In this document: positions 11,384-24,086 of the stretch, piece after piece
Layout: each line of letters begins with the position of its first letter
How positions within the stretch are numbered: position 1 is the stretch's first letter
Assembly (NCBI GenBank): GCA_947561585.1
Contig: CANNZV010000841.1
Coordinates: 62,001-126,000 of the forward strand
Reading direction: 5' to 3'
Length of the DNA stretch: 64,000 bases
From: Caprella mutica
Lineage: Eukaryota; Arthropoda; Malacostraca; Amphipoda; Caprellidae
Made by a program: the position numbers and the translations under genes
Notes under the pieces: model-generated
The model's input: the letters and a program-made list of their open reading frames with translations, nothing else
The model's database searches: none
Told to the model about the DNA's origin: nothing

Positions 11384-14300
11384 ATGAATTTAAAGGATTT
11401 GTGTCAGTGCGTGATTTTTGTGGTTGTGACCTCACTGTTTTTTATTAAGTTTGGATTGAATGATCTTAGTAATGATTTAGAAGAGGAGTACATCTTTTAT
11501 GATTATAAAAAGGATTTTGAAGAAAGAAAGATATCATTTGACAGAAGATTCAACCCATCCTATCTGAACGAATCAGAATCTATTGCAACCTCAGGAGCTC
11601 TTAAATTGAGGTATGTATGTTCGTTTGTTTTTTATTATGATTTTTATAAAATGTATCTTGAATTGCTTTATATTTTTACCTACATTTATATTCCACCTCG
11701 TTATACTCAACCCTAGATATAATCAGGGAATAATATGTATTTTTTCAACTATCATGAAACCAAATATAATATAATAAAGATTTTCTATTTGGATATAGAA
11801 GAGTAAAGTTTTAATCACTAATAAGGGTAATTTGTCCATTCACTTCAGAATCCCAGAAGAATACATTAGTTCACTGAACTTCTCTTACCTCATAGAAAAA
11901 CAAACAAGAATAATAAATAGGAAGACAACAGTGGCATCTAAAGTAAAGACCATTCTTCACTGGAATCCCGTAGGTAATATTTTGCAGTGAATTTATAAAG
12001 TTATTTGAACTTTATGATTTCATTCGAATTATAATTATGATTGTTGCAGGACAAAAAGTTTCTCCCAGTGGCAAAATATCTGACTGACCACTCAGGTAGA
12101 AAATGTAACTTCATAACCAGAAAGATGATCAGAAATAAGGATGATGTTGACGCAATTATTTTCATTGCAAGGAAAATTTTCCGATCTAAAAAGAAGATCA
12201 TTCTCCCAACTAAAAAAAGGTTAGTTTTTCATTGCTGGATCCGAAGTCTATCACTCAATTTGCACCTCATTTTCATAAATATATTAAAGTAAATTTCTCC
12301 GAAAAATATATTTTATAAGTTATGATGAAATTTATATTAGGTTAAAGTAATATTAATATACTATTCATACGAAAATTTATTGTATAGTATGTATGTTACT
12401 CATCTGCTTAAGAAATGTATCATTGCTACTTTATATGACAGAAAAATTTCGATGCTCACATTTGAATTATCATGTGAACATAATGTTTGATATTGATTTC
12501 CAATTGGATTTCAATGAACAAAAGAATTTTAAATTAAAATTATTTTTCAAGTAAATATTCTTTCAAATTACCAGAAATACAACAGGTTTGTAAGAAATTG
12601 TTGATTTTTTTTGTATGTACATTGTACAACCAATAATTACTTTGGATTACTTTCAGAGTTGGAATTATTGGTGAACAATGTACATTGCATACCGTCAAAT
12701 GAAATAAAATCAAAATGATTCGAATATTTTCACAAAGTGGTAACAATTTCTTAAATAGTGAGGTAGTAATGAATATATACAAATTATACATAGTAGAATA
12801 GAACGAGTTTATTAGGAATATAGTTATAAAAATTATAATTCCCTGTCACATTCAATTTCTGTTACCTTGTGCCAAATTATCGACTGGTGTTATTGTTTCA
12901 GTTTCAGGAATGCAAAGTTCGTATTTACAAGTGAAGAGGCTCCTATTCGATTCACAGGCAATTATAGTCTTTTCAATGGACTCATTGACTATACGTACAC
13001 TCACAGGAAGGATTCGGATATTTGTAAAAGGTAATGAAACCAAATACAGGGTAACCCAAGTATGTTTACCCCTAGAAAATGTCGAATTGGAATAAAAATA
13101 GGATGATTATTAAAATTGCTTCATGAAGCCATTTAGAAACAAATTCAGAACCAAATTAAAAAATTGAATCACAAAATGGCCACCATTTCATTCGATTCTC
13201 TTTTCAACACTGGTAGAAAGGCACAATAACGTCGTACTAAATTTTCGTCTAACTTAAACTTAGCTTGAACCTTTGATGAGTCTAGATTGAGGTCTAAACT
13301 ACATTTTTATTGAGAGTTAATATTAGGTACTACTTAATTGATGTAGCCTCAGCAATAAGGATTGAAGATAGCATTCTTTCTCGCAATTTTACTCACATTG
13401 CATTGTATATCTCAGTCAATTCGTTTCTTTACAGCAGAAAACTCATATTTGTTTAATTGATTCACGATATCCTTAACACAAGCAAGCACTTTTGAGAGCT
13501 AAAAACTAAAAGAATTAGAATAATATTATTGCTTTTAAATTATAGTTAAATCACCTTTGGTTCACTTTGCAGGCTGTGTTCATCTTCGACAAAGCGTGTT
13601 CTATTGAATTACTATTGTACAGTGCAATAATGCACTGATATCATGATCAAGTAAATTTCGTGTGCATCGTTGATAAATTTTCAGAAAATATTTCTCACAC
13701 TGAATGCATCATATCGTACATGTGTGGAACCATTATTAGTCATTACCTTAACTTTCATGACTAAATAGTGTCAGTAATTTCTCTATTCCTGTTATATTGG
13801 TGTTTCGGAATTAAAACATCTTAATTCTTTGAAGTTTTCTACCCGATCAATTTTTGGATACAAGGGACTCAGTTCCTGCTTAGACCTCTCTGGAGACCCT
13901 GAAAGACAAATTGGAAGTGGAATGAGAAACACTCTCACAAGAACAGATATGTGCCACTTGCGATGCAAATTGTTACTAGACTGAAAGCAATAGTTCTTTA
14001 TAAGGGTGGTTAGATAGAATGAATGGAGTACTGTATCAGTTGCATATTATTCTCATTAGAATTGCAATCTGAAAAAGGAAAAATTTCCAATTTTAATGTA
14101 TTTATCAATTTTTTTATTGCTTTAATTCTGAGAAACCATTTACAAATGAATAAAGAATATTTATATAATGCTTTTATCTTTCTTATAGCTTTTATGTACA
14201 ACCAAAAGAAACAATTAATTCGAATTCAGAAGATATTCGATTGAATTATGCAGAAGGTAAAACTAGAATGGCAGCTTGGTTTGTTTCAAATTGTAACAGT

Positions 14301-17300
14301 GCACCAAGTTTGAGAATGAGGTAAGAATTATTTTTCATATTTTGATACCGGCCTTTACGTAAATTGTAAAATTGTTATTGTCATATAATGGTTTGGGATA
14401 AATGGCTTATTCCATTTGATTGTATAATATTTACTATTCAAAATTTACCGTAAATAAACAATGGACTATTGTATATCTGCTACCAATCATGGGCATTCTG
14501 AAAAAGATTATCGTCAATAATAATTGTTCAAATTTTTTTTTCTGATATAAATACAAGTAATATTTTCAAATTATTTGCCTATTAGTTTTATCAAGCTATA
14601 AAGGCTGCTTCACACATGTCAGTAATCCGTCCGGGACATTCCCAGTCCGTCTCCTCTCAGTACTTCAGTGACAGTGAAAAAATATATCGTTATTTTATTC
14701 CAACGGACACATTCACACCGTACCGGCTACTCTCAGTAATACAAAATCATTGATCGGAGACGTCCCGGACGGATCCTTGACATTGAAATCTGGCCGCAGC
14801 AGATTTCCAAGAGTGGAAATAGTTTCATTTCAAGATTGATATGAGGAAAATATTAATTTCTTATTTTATAAATATTTTTTTCAATTATGCATGATCCGTT
14901 CAAATTCAGATTTATTAAATTAAATCTCAGATTAGTAGAAACGCTCCGAGTTCATGGTATTGCAGTTGACATCTATGGCCGCTGTGGACAATTCAAATGT
15001 GAAAAAGAAAAAGGAAAGTACTGTTATAAAATGATTGAAAGGATCTACAAATTTTACCTCTCCTTTGAAAACTCTCTTTGCAACCATTATGTAACGGAGA
15101 AATTCACGAACATCTTAAAGTGAGTTATAATTATTTTAAAAAAGTAGATATTATATTTATATAAACTTAATATTGCAAGTAGTTTTTTCATATATTTTCA
15201 AATTGAATTACAGCTACAACATAGTTCCTGTTACATACGGATTGGGTCATGAATTAACTGGAGTTCCAAAACACGGTTACGTGGATGTGCTACATTTCAA
15301 AGATGTCAAATCCGTTGCCGATCACCTAATTTATCTGGACAAGAATGACACTGCATATAATGAATACTTCAGGTAGAAATTATCGATATCAATACATATC
15401 AAGTGTTTAACCTTTTAATATCACTATTGGTAAATATACCGATTAATGTAATTTCTTCTAGATGGAAAAGTTATTACAAGCTTCCAGACGAGGAAGGGGA
15501 TCATAACATGCACTCTCTGAAAAAAGTAAGTTGATTTTCACAAACTTAGAAAAAAAAGGTCATTATTCATTATAATAATCGTTCAAACTTCAATTCCTTA
15601 TTCAGTCACCTCAAACTTTCGAAAGAACTTTTCTAGAAATATCCCCTGGAGACTTACCATCAGTAAACAGTTGTCAAATGATGACTCTTTTGTTAAAATT
15701 CCTAACATTAATTAAATATACTGAAGCAGTTAGAGTATAGGGATTCAAGGAAAACATAATCATCAAAACATTGGACAATATTCTGAAACTTATAGACAGC
15801 GAAACCATAATAATTATTATTGACGATCATGCATGTAACACTGGAGGTAATATCTTACACACAGAGAACGGTTTTGTTGATACAACCAAAAAAAGTAGGT
15901 TTTTGGTTGTATCAACAAAATAAATTAGTCAGGTATGAGCCATCAAAATAATTTTGTTATAGTAATTATATTTTTTTGTTAAGGTTTTTTTGTTATAGTT
16001 ACATTAGATTTTTTGAGGTAACAGTAACTAGAGCTTATATTAGTTATAGTAACATTACAATACTGCTACTTCAAAAAATGTATTTTGTTGTGTCAGCAAA
16101 AAGTATATTTAAAGTAACACAAATAACTATTTGTAGCAACACAATCATCCTGTTATTTTAACCGAAACCGTTTGGTTTAAACAAAATGATGCTGTTTTAA
16201 TTACAATTTCTTATATTATTGTATAAAGTGTATATGTAAATTTGCGTATATCAATTAGCTTAATGTTACATGTTGTTATATACAAATTAAATGGGAATAA
16301 ATGAACATAGAAATAAAGTAGTGTATCCGGGACTCGAACTGACGATCTGCAATCTCCAGTCTGCGGCTCTATCCTCTCAGCCATCCTGGACAAGGTAGAA
16401 GTAGGATTGGAATGAACTATAAGCAATATGATAACACTCATGCCTTTTAAAGTTATTATAAATGAATATAATTTAATATTCTGTTGATTTTGTATATTTT
16501 CTTTCATATTATAAAAAGCAATAGAACAATTCAATTGAATATTTTTATTATAGCTATCTATTAATATTTATCAATTCCCACCTACCTACCTAGTTACTTA
16601 CTAGTGTTTATCAATAACTACATAGGTACGTACTAGTGTTTATTATTACTTACAGTAGTTATGATACGTAAATAAGGCTTTAGAATGAACTTGCTGCAAT
16701 ATTTATCAATATTTTTACCATTAAGATTTGCACCACGACTCAATGTATTACTTTTTCCCGCGTAAAACAGACGAGGGTTATCACGCGTGGGACAAACGTG
16801 GGAATATCGATACAAAATAGCACTCAAGAAACACGTATAAATTTATATATTTTGATTCTGTATGAACAATGAATACCTATAGTGCGATAATTTAAAATTT
16901 ATATTTAGCCCAATAACAAAAACGGAATGGATGACGATTGTTATTACTGACAATATATTATTGTTTATTTTAAAAAATATATAATCAAAAATATAATATT
17001 AATTTACCAAAGTTATTATTTATAAGGACAAAGGTATTTGTTAAACAATAATGTGACATTTTAACTAAATATTTCAAGTTAGTATTACCAAAACATTCCT
17101 TTATATATAAAAAAAAACATTTCTTTAAATATAAAAAAAACATTGAACAATATTGTATTGCTATCATAGCAATAATTAAATTAATATAAACAAAACTTTC
17201 TTACTAACATTAACAATCTTCTATTACAAAATTTGTACAGTTAACTTGAAGAATTTTTTTGTTGTAGTGAAAAATCTTTGAACAATATCTTATTGCTGAT

Positions 17301-17650
17301 TTAACTCAATTGATGGTTAAAATAACAAAATTTTCCCATTATCTCAACCAAATGTTATCGACAAAATACGTTTTGTTAATTTAACAAAACCGTTTTTCTG
17401 TGTGTATGTTGTTGACTTTTGAAAAAAAGATGCTCAAACTTTTCTGTAATTTGACAAAATTACAGTAATTTCTTATTTAATATCACTTTATAGTTATTTC
17501 TGATGTATATTTTATTATCAGGTTTGCGAGGCTCTTCACGATAACCTGCCTTCAACAGCTATAGGCAACCTGAGACGGTGGTTTGAAGATGGGCAATGTG
17601 TGAGACCGAAGAGAAATGATAGATTGTTGAACTTCCTTAGAGGCTATTGA
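11384..17650 (+). CDS. Alpha-1,3-fucosyltransferase-like protein, GT family 10 (nine exons)
   Basis: Expected to transfer fucose from GDP-fucose to glycans in the Golgi (known for GT10; acceptor unknown). Exons: 11384-11610, 11849-11969 (or -11973), 12050 (or 12069)-12219, 12908-13030, 14189-14320, 14931-15119, 15214-15372, 15462-15525 and 17522-17650; all introns are GT-AG and the frame closes. The product is 437 residues (432 with the alternative exon 2/3 junction), a usual GT10 length. Residues 9-24 are a hydrophobic type II anchor, and N62-E-S is a sequon. Next come KTILHWNP, FTSEEAP, then DYTYTHRKDSDIC (200-212), AAWFVSNC, VDIYGRCG (270-277), YKFYLSFENSLC (297-308), HYVTEKF, NIVPVTYG and a C-terminal VCEALHD. 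The E304-N-S and T313-E-K signatures of the family are intact. The start has GAA before ATG, and an out-of-frame ATG lies just upstream. Acceptor specificity (core alpha-1,3 or Lewis-type) cannot be told. Confidence 0.9.
14602..14802. mobile_element. MITE in fucosyltransferase intron 5
   Basis: A GC-richer insertion of about 200 bp. The left end has GCTGCTTCACACATG and then ATCCGTCCGGGAC. The right end mirrors it as GTCCCGGACGGAT ending in GCAGC. Internal segments such as CCAGTCCGTCTCC pair with GGAGACGTCC. Ends beginning near GCTGC with patchy inner symmetry resemble hAT-type MITEs, but no target duplication could be fixed. Confidence 0.7.
15858..17404. mobile_element. TA-flanked TIR element in fucosyltransferase intron 8
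   Basis: The left end is CACACAGAGAACGGTTTTGTT and the right end, reverse complemented, is CACACAGAAAAACGGTTTTGTT. Both are flanked by TA (15856-15857 and 17405-17406), as in Tc1/mariner-type insertions. Just inside the left end is a strong palindrome with TTTGTTGATACAACC and its complement. The interior repeats short motifs such as GTTATAGTAACA. It has no transposase-like frame, so it is non-autonomous. It accounts for most of the 2-kb intron between exons 8 and 9, while the two preceding introns are under 100 bp. Confidence 0.82.
16319..16391 (-). tRNA. tRNA-like sequence with pol III boxes, probably a pseudogene or SINE head
   Basis: Read on the minus strand it has a box A-like TGGCTGAGAGG, an AGACTGGAGATTGC anticodon-arm-like region and a box B-like GTTCGAGTCCC, at normal tRNA spacing. 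The acceptor ends pair poorly and the anticodon stem has a mismatch or an 8-base loop, so I doubt it is a working tRNA. It lies inside the TA-flanked element in intron 8, antisense to the host gene. It could be the tRNA-derived head of a SINE or a captured tRNA. Confidence 0.55.
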
Positions 17651-17959
17651 TAATCATGAAGTATGTCTAGAGCGAAACATGGTTGAAATTAGGCCAAACC
17701 AATTTTGAGAAAATGAAATCATGTTGAAGGCCAAACCAATTTTGAGGAAATGAAATCATGTTGAATGTTGATCTATGATAATTTGATCAATGATTGATTT
17801 GTTATGTCATTAAATTGTTGTTCAGTAAATAATATTGTTGAATGGTTGCATGATCCATATGTATATAATACCATAATAATGATGTAGGATCAAAAGTAAT
17901 AGTAGTGATGCAGTTGATAAATTTGAGATGTGTGCATCAATAAAAGATATTATCGATAC
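17651..17959 (+). other. Fucosyltransferase 3' UTR with a 37-bp direct duplication
   Basis: Downstream of the TGA at 17648-17650. A 37-bp segment starting AGGCCAAACCAATTTTGAG is present twice in tandem, at 17691-17727 and 17728-17764, with one difference. The probable poly(A) signal AATAAA lies at 17939-17944. The exact cleavage site is not visible. Confidence 0.65.
17939..17944 (+). terminator. Putative poly(A) signal AATAAA
   Basis: First canonical AATAAA after the fucosyltransferase stop codon, about 290 bp downstream and followed by a GT/T-rich tract. AATAAA is common by chance in DNA this AT-rich. Confidence 0.5.
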
Positions 17960-20900
17960 CCTTTTCAATATTTTTTGAAGATTGTTCTCAAAGATACACA
18001 CATGCACCATAATATGAATTGGTTCACAAACTCTAGGAACATTAAATTCATTGTGGTATCGATACCATTATTTCTTTAATACTACTTCAAATGTTTATTT
18101 TGAAGTGGTATAATTCACGACTCTACAATTAACTGATACTTTTCATCTTGTTTCCATCATTTCCATGACTACATGGGTAAACAAACATACACGCTTCAAA
18201 CATCCCCTATGCTAAGTAATTTTCCTGATTCCTCATATTTATTTTTTCCTGCAAACAGAATTTACAACTCTCTCTCTTTCTCTCTGTTCCAATAATTTGA
18301 TTGAAATCCAGTCGCTCACAAATCAAAAGATCGCTATTGGCAAAATTGGAGATGTTTTGCCCCTATCCTCATTTTGAATCTGATTAGCTGATGATAAGGT
18401 CTGCTATGCAAATCAATTGGGAATGCTCGCCAATGAGTTCAACAATGGCGAATTTGATTACTTCTGTCGGTTCTTTGTCTCAGGAACATGTTCCGGAGTT
18501 CTTTGTGTCTGCTCTCAGAACAACAGAGATTAAATTCCAGTCATTTTTGCCTCAGTTGGAATCTGAATTTGAAGTAATTGATTCAAATTGAATGGGAATA
18601 TCTATCCACATTTCGTATCCATATTAGAAGTACGGTTATAATTTGAATTTTATCTGAGATGGAAAGATGAATCAAGTAACAATATGGGTTGGATTAGTTA
18701 TATATAATAAATATGTGCACAGTAGAGGTAACTTGATACTTTAATTATAATTAATAAACAGAAATATGTCTGAAATGTCGATTTTTCATTATTTTAACGA
18801 TTCACTGTTAGAGTATCAAATTAAAATTGCACAATGGGATCTAAAAAATGAATATTTATAATATTGTTATTTTTTTTAACGATCATCTGTATCTAGAATC
18901 TATAATAATTCATATGTACATTGTACAGGGTTACACAAAAAGTTCTGCAACATATTTTTTTTTTATTGTAAATAAAATACATATATGTGAACTAATGTGA
19001 GCAAATTCCTTATTTTTTCACAGTTAATAATGTTCAATATAATATATAACTCACAATCAGTATCATCTTCTCATAAGTACTATCAATCACAGTAAGTACG
19101 TCTTAGGCACACAAATCTCACACGCCAACTTTCTGACTGGGTCTTTGTGGGTGAAGAGAAACAAAACAACTGAGGGCAAAGTGGTTGGCAAATTTATCGA
19201 GCACCTTCAAGTGTCAGAACTTCCCTCATTACCTCAGCACGTTACCAGAAGAGGAATCTCCTCAGGAGATAAGAAACACTCCTATTCCGCAACGAGAAAG
19301 TGATCTAGAAGAGATGCTTTAAGTAGTGCTCTAGGAACCTTAACCTTTCATTACGTGGTGGCAGTAGGTAAAATATACAGAGTATAGGATGTTATCTACC
19401 AAAATCTCCAGTCACTATTTTATATGTAAAGTCAATATATATCTTATTAATAACGAAACAAAACACTGCCATTTATACTGCAGATGATATATTATCATGA
19501 ATTATGATTGTAGTTACCAGAAAGAAAGTTATGGTGGGGATAACGCAGAATAAGATTGAACCCTAGTAAATATGATATTTATTGCACTATCAACTTTTAC
19601 TCTGGATAACTATTGTCGCTATTGGTTATTGTGATAGCAAAGTATATCATTTATTGGGTCCATCTAATTGGAATCCTTAACCTAAATACATTAAGAACGA
19701 CCACTTTCTTGTGGACGTTATTGTGACTCTCTTGTATCACAATATTGAGACTACCTAAATTTTAAAATACATCTCAGAAGTTTTCATTTCGTGCTATTGA
19801 GTATTCATGTGTATTATTGATTAAACCGTATGATATAATGAGTTGTACTTGAACTTAAATAGCATTTCATGACAGTCTGGTAAATATATAGCATATCTTG
19901 CTGATTTATATCCGTTCTTCTATGTACTATTACTTCGTGTTTAAAATTGTATCATATTCTTGAAAAAAATGCTTTATTGTATCAAATGATATTCGCTAAC
20001 ATAATTTCACCTTCAGAGTACAATTTTTCTTATAGAAATCATTATAATCAGTGTTTTTCTTCTTCATTTCCATTTCAATCGAGCTGATATCAATGCATCA
20101 ATGATAACGGAAATGAGAATGGATGGGGGAAATTTCTTAAGTTTTATATATGAAAAAATATTTGGATTAGCAATATCTACATGCAACACTGTTCATATAT
20201 AATCATACACAAATTCTACAAACGTTCTCTGGCTTAAATAGAAGTGCTTAGCTCTTCTGAAATTATAATTATTCCATATGATGTTTTTGCACTATAATTG
20301 GTATATTATAGGTTAGTTATACATATTATTAATAAAAGTTTTGAACAGTCATTCTTCTCCTTTCTTCCAATAATTCTCTTATGTCATAAGGTATTCTAGA
20401 ATTACTCACAGATATGAATTCTCTTCTTAACTTTTTGATTAGTTTAAGTGAAAGGCAAATTTGTTGCTAACACAATTTGCTGTCCAACTAATTGCTTCAT
20501 AAATTCTCTCCAAGAACAATTGAACTTTAATTGAACTCCATTAGGAGTTTGCCCAAAATGTTCCAAATTTTAAACTAAGAATATATGTAAAGGGAAGATC
20601 ATTTTGTTATTTCCTCTTGGTGAACTTTCCTCCTGCTATCTTTGCAGTGATGTAATGTATAATATATACATCTTCATAAATATTTACAACTTAATTGAAA
20701 TTGACAAAATTCAAATATTAATTAATATAAATTATTCACTTGAAAACTATTTATGATTATTGTGGATGTAAAGAGGAGGAAATAAGTATAAGAGACATAA
20801 TATTGAAAAAATTTCCTTTTTACATCTAAATTGTATATGAAAATTATGTATGGCTGCATTATCCTGCTAAAAAATTACATTGTTATTAATAAGTTTATTC

Positions 20901-21295
20901 AAAAATGGCACAAACCTTCTTCCAACACACCGATATATCAAACATACTTTTATTCAGTTTATTTATTCACCCCATAACAAGTAACTATATAAATTATTGT
21001 TAATCCTTGATTAACCATTTAATTTTCTATGAATTGCATTAAAAAAAATGTTTTAGGGTTCGAGTATGCCTATATATACGATTTCCAAGTATTTGTTGCC
21101 ACAATAAATTCACGCTCTGTGATGAAGTTCAAAGCAGTGAATGCTCTAAAAGTTTAAAATCAGTCATATATAGCCTAACTCTCAATTAGTATGGGCGAGT
21201 AATTATAATAGATATTCTTATTTATATAATTGTGTTACATTGAAAAAACAGTAGTTTTATATTCTGTGAATTATTTTGGGGAGTAGGGTACATGT
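17960..21295. other. Intergenic DNA, no gene recognised
   Basis: Mostly AT-rich. Two less AT-rich patches stand out: 18290-18600, with a 66-codon plus-strand frame without recognisable motifs, and 19090-19340, with sequence such as CTCAGCACGTTACCAGAAG and frames broken by stops. They could be old insertions or diverged exons; I cannot support either. A stretch near 18930 reads CAGGGTTACACAAAAAGTTC, which resembles a transposon end, but no partner was found. Confidence 0.45.
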
Positions 21296-22216
21296 TTCAA
21301 GTGGGTCTATGTCAATTGGGTCGCGATTATTTGGGTTGCGGTCACTTGGGTCGCGATTATTTGGGTCAGTATTTACAAAAAATATAATAAACATGCATAG
21401 TTAATTTAGCGTTAGTATAATTGAATGCTTTCTCAGTTTTAAGGTTAATTAATAAAATATTTTAATATTTAATTAAATTTTACTATATATAAAAAAACAC
21501 TCAATGCCATTGTTTCCTGCTCAAATTTGAAATGTCAATGGATTATTGTTGAATATTTTACCTAGAACCAACAATAATATCGAAGCTTATCATAACGCAT
21601 CGTAATGCATCTTGCTTGCATCCAAACATATATAAATTCATAGATACATTGAAAAAAGGAAGAAAGTCTAGCTGCAACAAAGAAAATGCACATCGAATTC
21701 GGTGAGCCATTTCATGGGAAAAAGAAGTACAGAGACGCTATGGTAAAGCTTCAAAATATTGTTAAACGATACAACTCAGACGATAAATTCTTGTTTTTAA
21801 AAAAACATTGCCTACAATATGCGGTATTTTTTTCTATACTATGAAGTAATTCAAACCTTCGTGTTTAAAGCTTATTTTACCATGTTAGACGTAGGCAAAA
21901 CTTTGTTGTAAAAATGTTATTTTTTATTAGGGTATACTAAATTTTCATTGTTCAACACGTTGTGGAAGCGCATTAAGTGTTGTTTTTATAATATAAAAAA
22001 ACACTTAATGTGATTCCGCAACATGTTGAACAATGAAAAATTTGACATAATTTTAACATATGTTAAAATTTCACTAAATTTTAAAATATTTTATTAATTG
22101 ATCTATGCACGTTTATGCATGTTTATTATACGTTTTTTAAACACGGACCAAAATGACCACGACCCAATTGACCGCGACCCAAATGACCGCAACCCAAATG
22201 GTCCGCGATCCCCAAT
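21296..22216. mobile_element. Foldback element with 15-bp tandem-repeat arms
   Basis: The left arm (21299-21370) is five units around TTGGGTCGCGATTA, with GGG exactly every 15 bp (21303, 21318, 21333, 21348, 21363). The right arm (22137-22216) has the inverted form, ACCCAAATGACCGCG, at the same spacing apart from its last unit. The inverted symmetry continues inward: TATAATAAACATGCATA next to each arm, then TTAATAAAATATTTTAA. Each terminal inverted repeat is therefore about 190 bp. The core is AT-rich with no coding frame and contains a separate hairpin at 21925-22060. The architecture is like Drosophila FB elements; homology is not implied. Confidence 0.8.
21925..22060. repeat. Near-perfect hairpin inside the foldback core
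   Basis: Arms of about 40-55 bp: CATTGTTCAACACGTTGTGG then GCATTAAGTGTT on the left, AACACTTAATGTGATTCCGC then AACATGTTGAACAATG on the right. A loop of only about 10-15 bp rich in T and A separates them. It could be a nested MITE. Confidence 0.8.
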
Positions 22217-22369
22217 TGACCACGAAGAGAGAGAAAAATATATAAGAAAATATGATATATATAATATTTTTTATTTATCTTCTATTCTAATTGGTAATAC
22301 GATAGCTGATTGAATCTTGGTTATGAGCAGAAATAAAAGTTAAATAATAATTAATGTAGGTATATAGTT

Positions 22370-22417
22370 TTAACAAGTCCGAAAATATGGCACCGTGCTA
22401 TAACATGGAACTTACCC
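22370..22417 (-). mobile_element. Fragment of the GGGTAAGTTCC MITE family
   Basis: Reverse complement begins GGGTAAGTTCCATGTTATAG and continues CACGGTGCCATATTTTCGG, matching one end of the two 161-bp copies at 50930-51090 and 54107-54267. TA follows at 22418. The other end was not found, so this is a partial copy. Confidence 0.65.
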
Positions 22418-23482
22418 TAAAATGGCACATGTTGATTAGCACTTTAGGTTTATATTATCTAAAAGGGAGTTGCAATTGACTTATTTGCAGATTATCATTA
22501 TGACTTCAAAGAGAAAAACACATAAAGACCAAAATAATTATTCATCAAAGAAGGGAAAATATTCTCGAACAGAAAGTAGCAATAATTAACCGTGTTGAAT
22601 GTGGTGAATCTACAAAATAAATTGCTAGAAAACTATGTATCATATGTATGTAATATAAATGTTGTTTTTCGGTCCGTGAATTTCACGATGGCTTTAGGAC
22701 ATTGGACGACAGACCTGGAAAATGTCATCCATTTAGTCCCTGTTAAAATTTCTTCATTCACTGAGACAAATTCACTGAGACGAACTGTAATAACAACGTC
22801 ACATGCCTCTCCTGTGCTACTATTTTGAGATACAACGTAAGCTAAATATTTCAATATGTCAATTGATTTATTGAGATTCAACGATGAATTTCCTTTAATT
22901 CAAATGACTATTTATTCACATTTCCATTGATTCCAGATTTATGTTATTTGGCTTCAATTTAACTATTCTTTAACTATATAATTTCTCTCAAATCAATGCC
23001 TACATAAGTTGGAGATAGATGCAAGCAATGGACTATATATATTTTTTATTCATTACTGATTATTAAAAAAACACAGAAGCATAATTTGTTTCATTTCTTC
23101 AAATTTGGGTGAATAATAGATAAAATAATAGAAAGTCCTTCACAGTGAAAATAATTTTGAAGAATTTGAGCTTAGAAAGTTGTATCAGAACACCTCGCAA
23201 TTATTACAGATTTTATAAGAGGAGAGTGTAATAAAATCTGATCTGCCTGTAGCATGAAGTACTTCACAGATAGTAAAAAAACCTCCCTGAATATTCCCAT
23301 TGAAAACAGCTGTGCATTCTTTTACGAGTCATGCCTGTAGTACTGAAATCAATCGGGGCCATCTAAATTGAACTTTATCTAATCAGAAAAATAATCACAT
23401 TTCCCAATACATCTGCTTTATATATCAGTGTGTTGGAAGAAAGTCTTGTTCCATCCTTTTTGTTTTTGATGGAAAAATATTG

Positions 23483-23515
<33 letters not shown>

Positions 23516-24086
23516 CTTTAATAGCAACAATGGTAATAAATTTTTCAGCCGAATAATAGCACACATCTACAAAAACTATAACTAGTTTTGAACCAAGAAA
23601 TTTCAAGTTTTGGACTGGCCAAGTAAGTTGTCAGACTTGAACTATTTTAAAAATATATGTGAAATTTTGTCTCAGAATGCTTGCCACAATAAATAAAACT
23701 TTTAAAAAAAGGAAACTTTTATTGAAAACTTGTATCAAATTATATTGGATATTGCCAACGGAATTCGTTCAATTGCAAAAAAGATGTTTTGAAGCTCTGC
23801 AATCTATATGAAGTAAGTGTAATTTGTAATATATTTATAGTCTTCTTTTTAATATATTTTTTCAAGAGTGACAACCCATCTATGTAGATATACTATTCAA
23901 ATTGTTAAAAATAAATATGCTGTGAAAAGAAAATCATTTCAATTTTTAGTTAATGTTTTATATGCACATCGTATACATATTCTTGCCTATCGTCGGCTAT
24001 AGAAAGGCACTACAGTTTGTAAGGTTAAATATCGTCTATCTTCGACGGTAGGTTTTTACAATACAGAATATTAAATACAATTTGTA
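22418..24086. other. Intergenic DNA with a 27-base poly(A) run
   Basis: No gene recognised. A run of 27 A at 23489-23515 is the longest homopolymer in the window. Overlapping frames on both strands near 22600-22880 have no recognisable motif. Confidence 0.5.

Noticed and set aside
16319..16391. A normal functional tRNA gene
   Set aside because: Box A and B are good, but the acceptor stem does not pair over seven bases and the anticodon arm is irregular. Kept only as tRNA-like.
18391..18591. A small gene or exon of 66 codons
   Set aside because: Less AT-rich than its surroundings but with no recognisable motif. A second frame over the same bases looks equally plausible, so neither is supported.
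23489..23515. Poly(A) tail of a retrocopy
   Set aside because: The 27-A run has no recognisable coding or SINE sequence before it on either strand and no flanking duplication that I can see.
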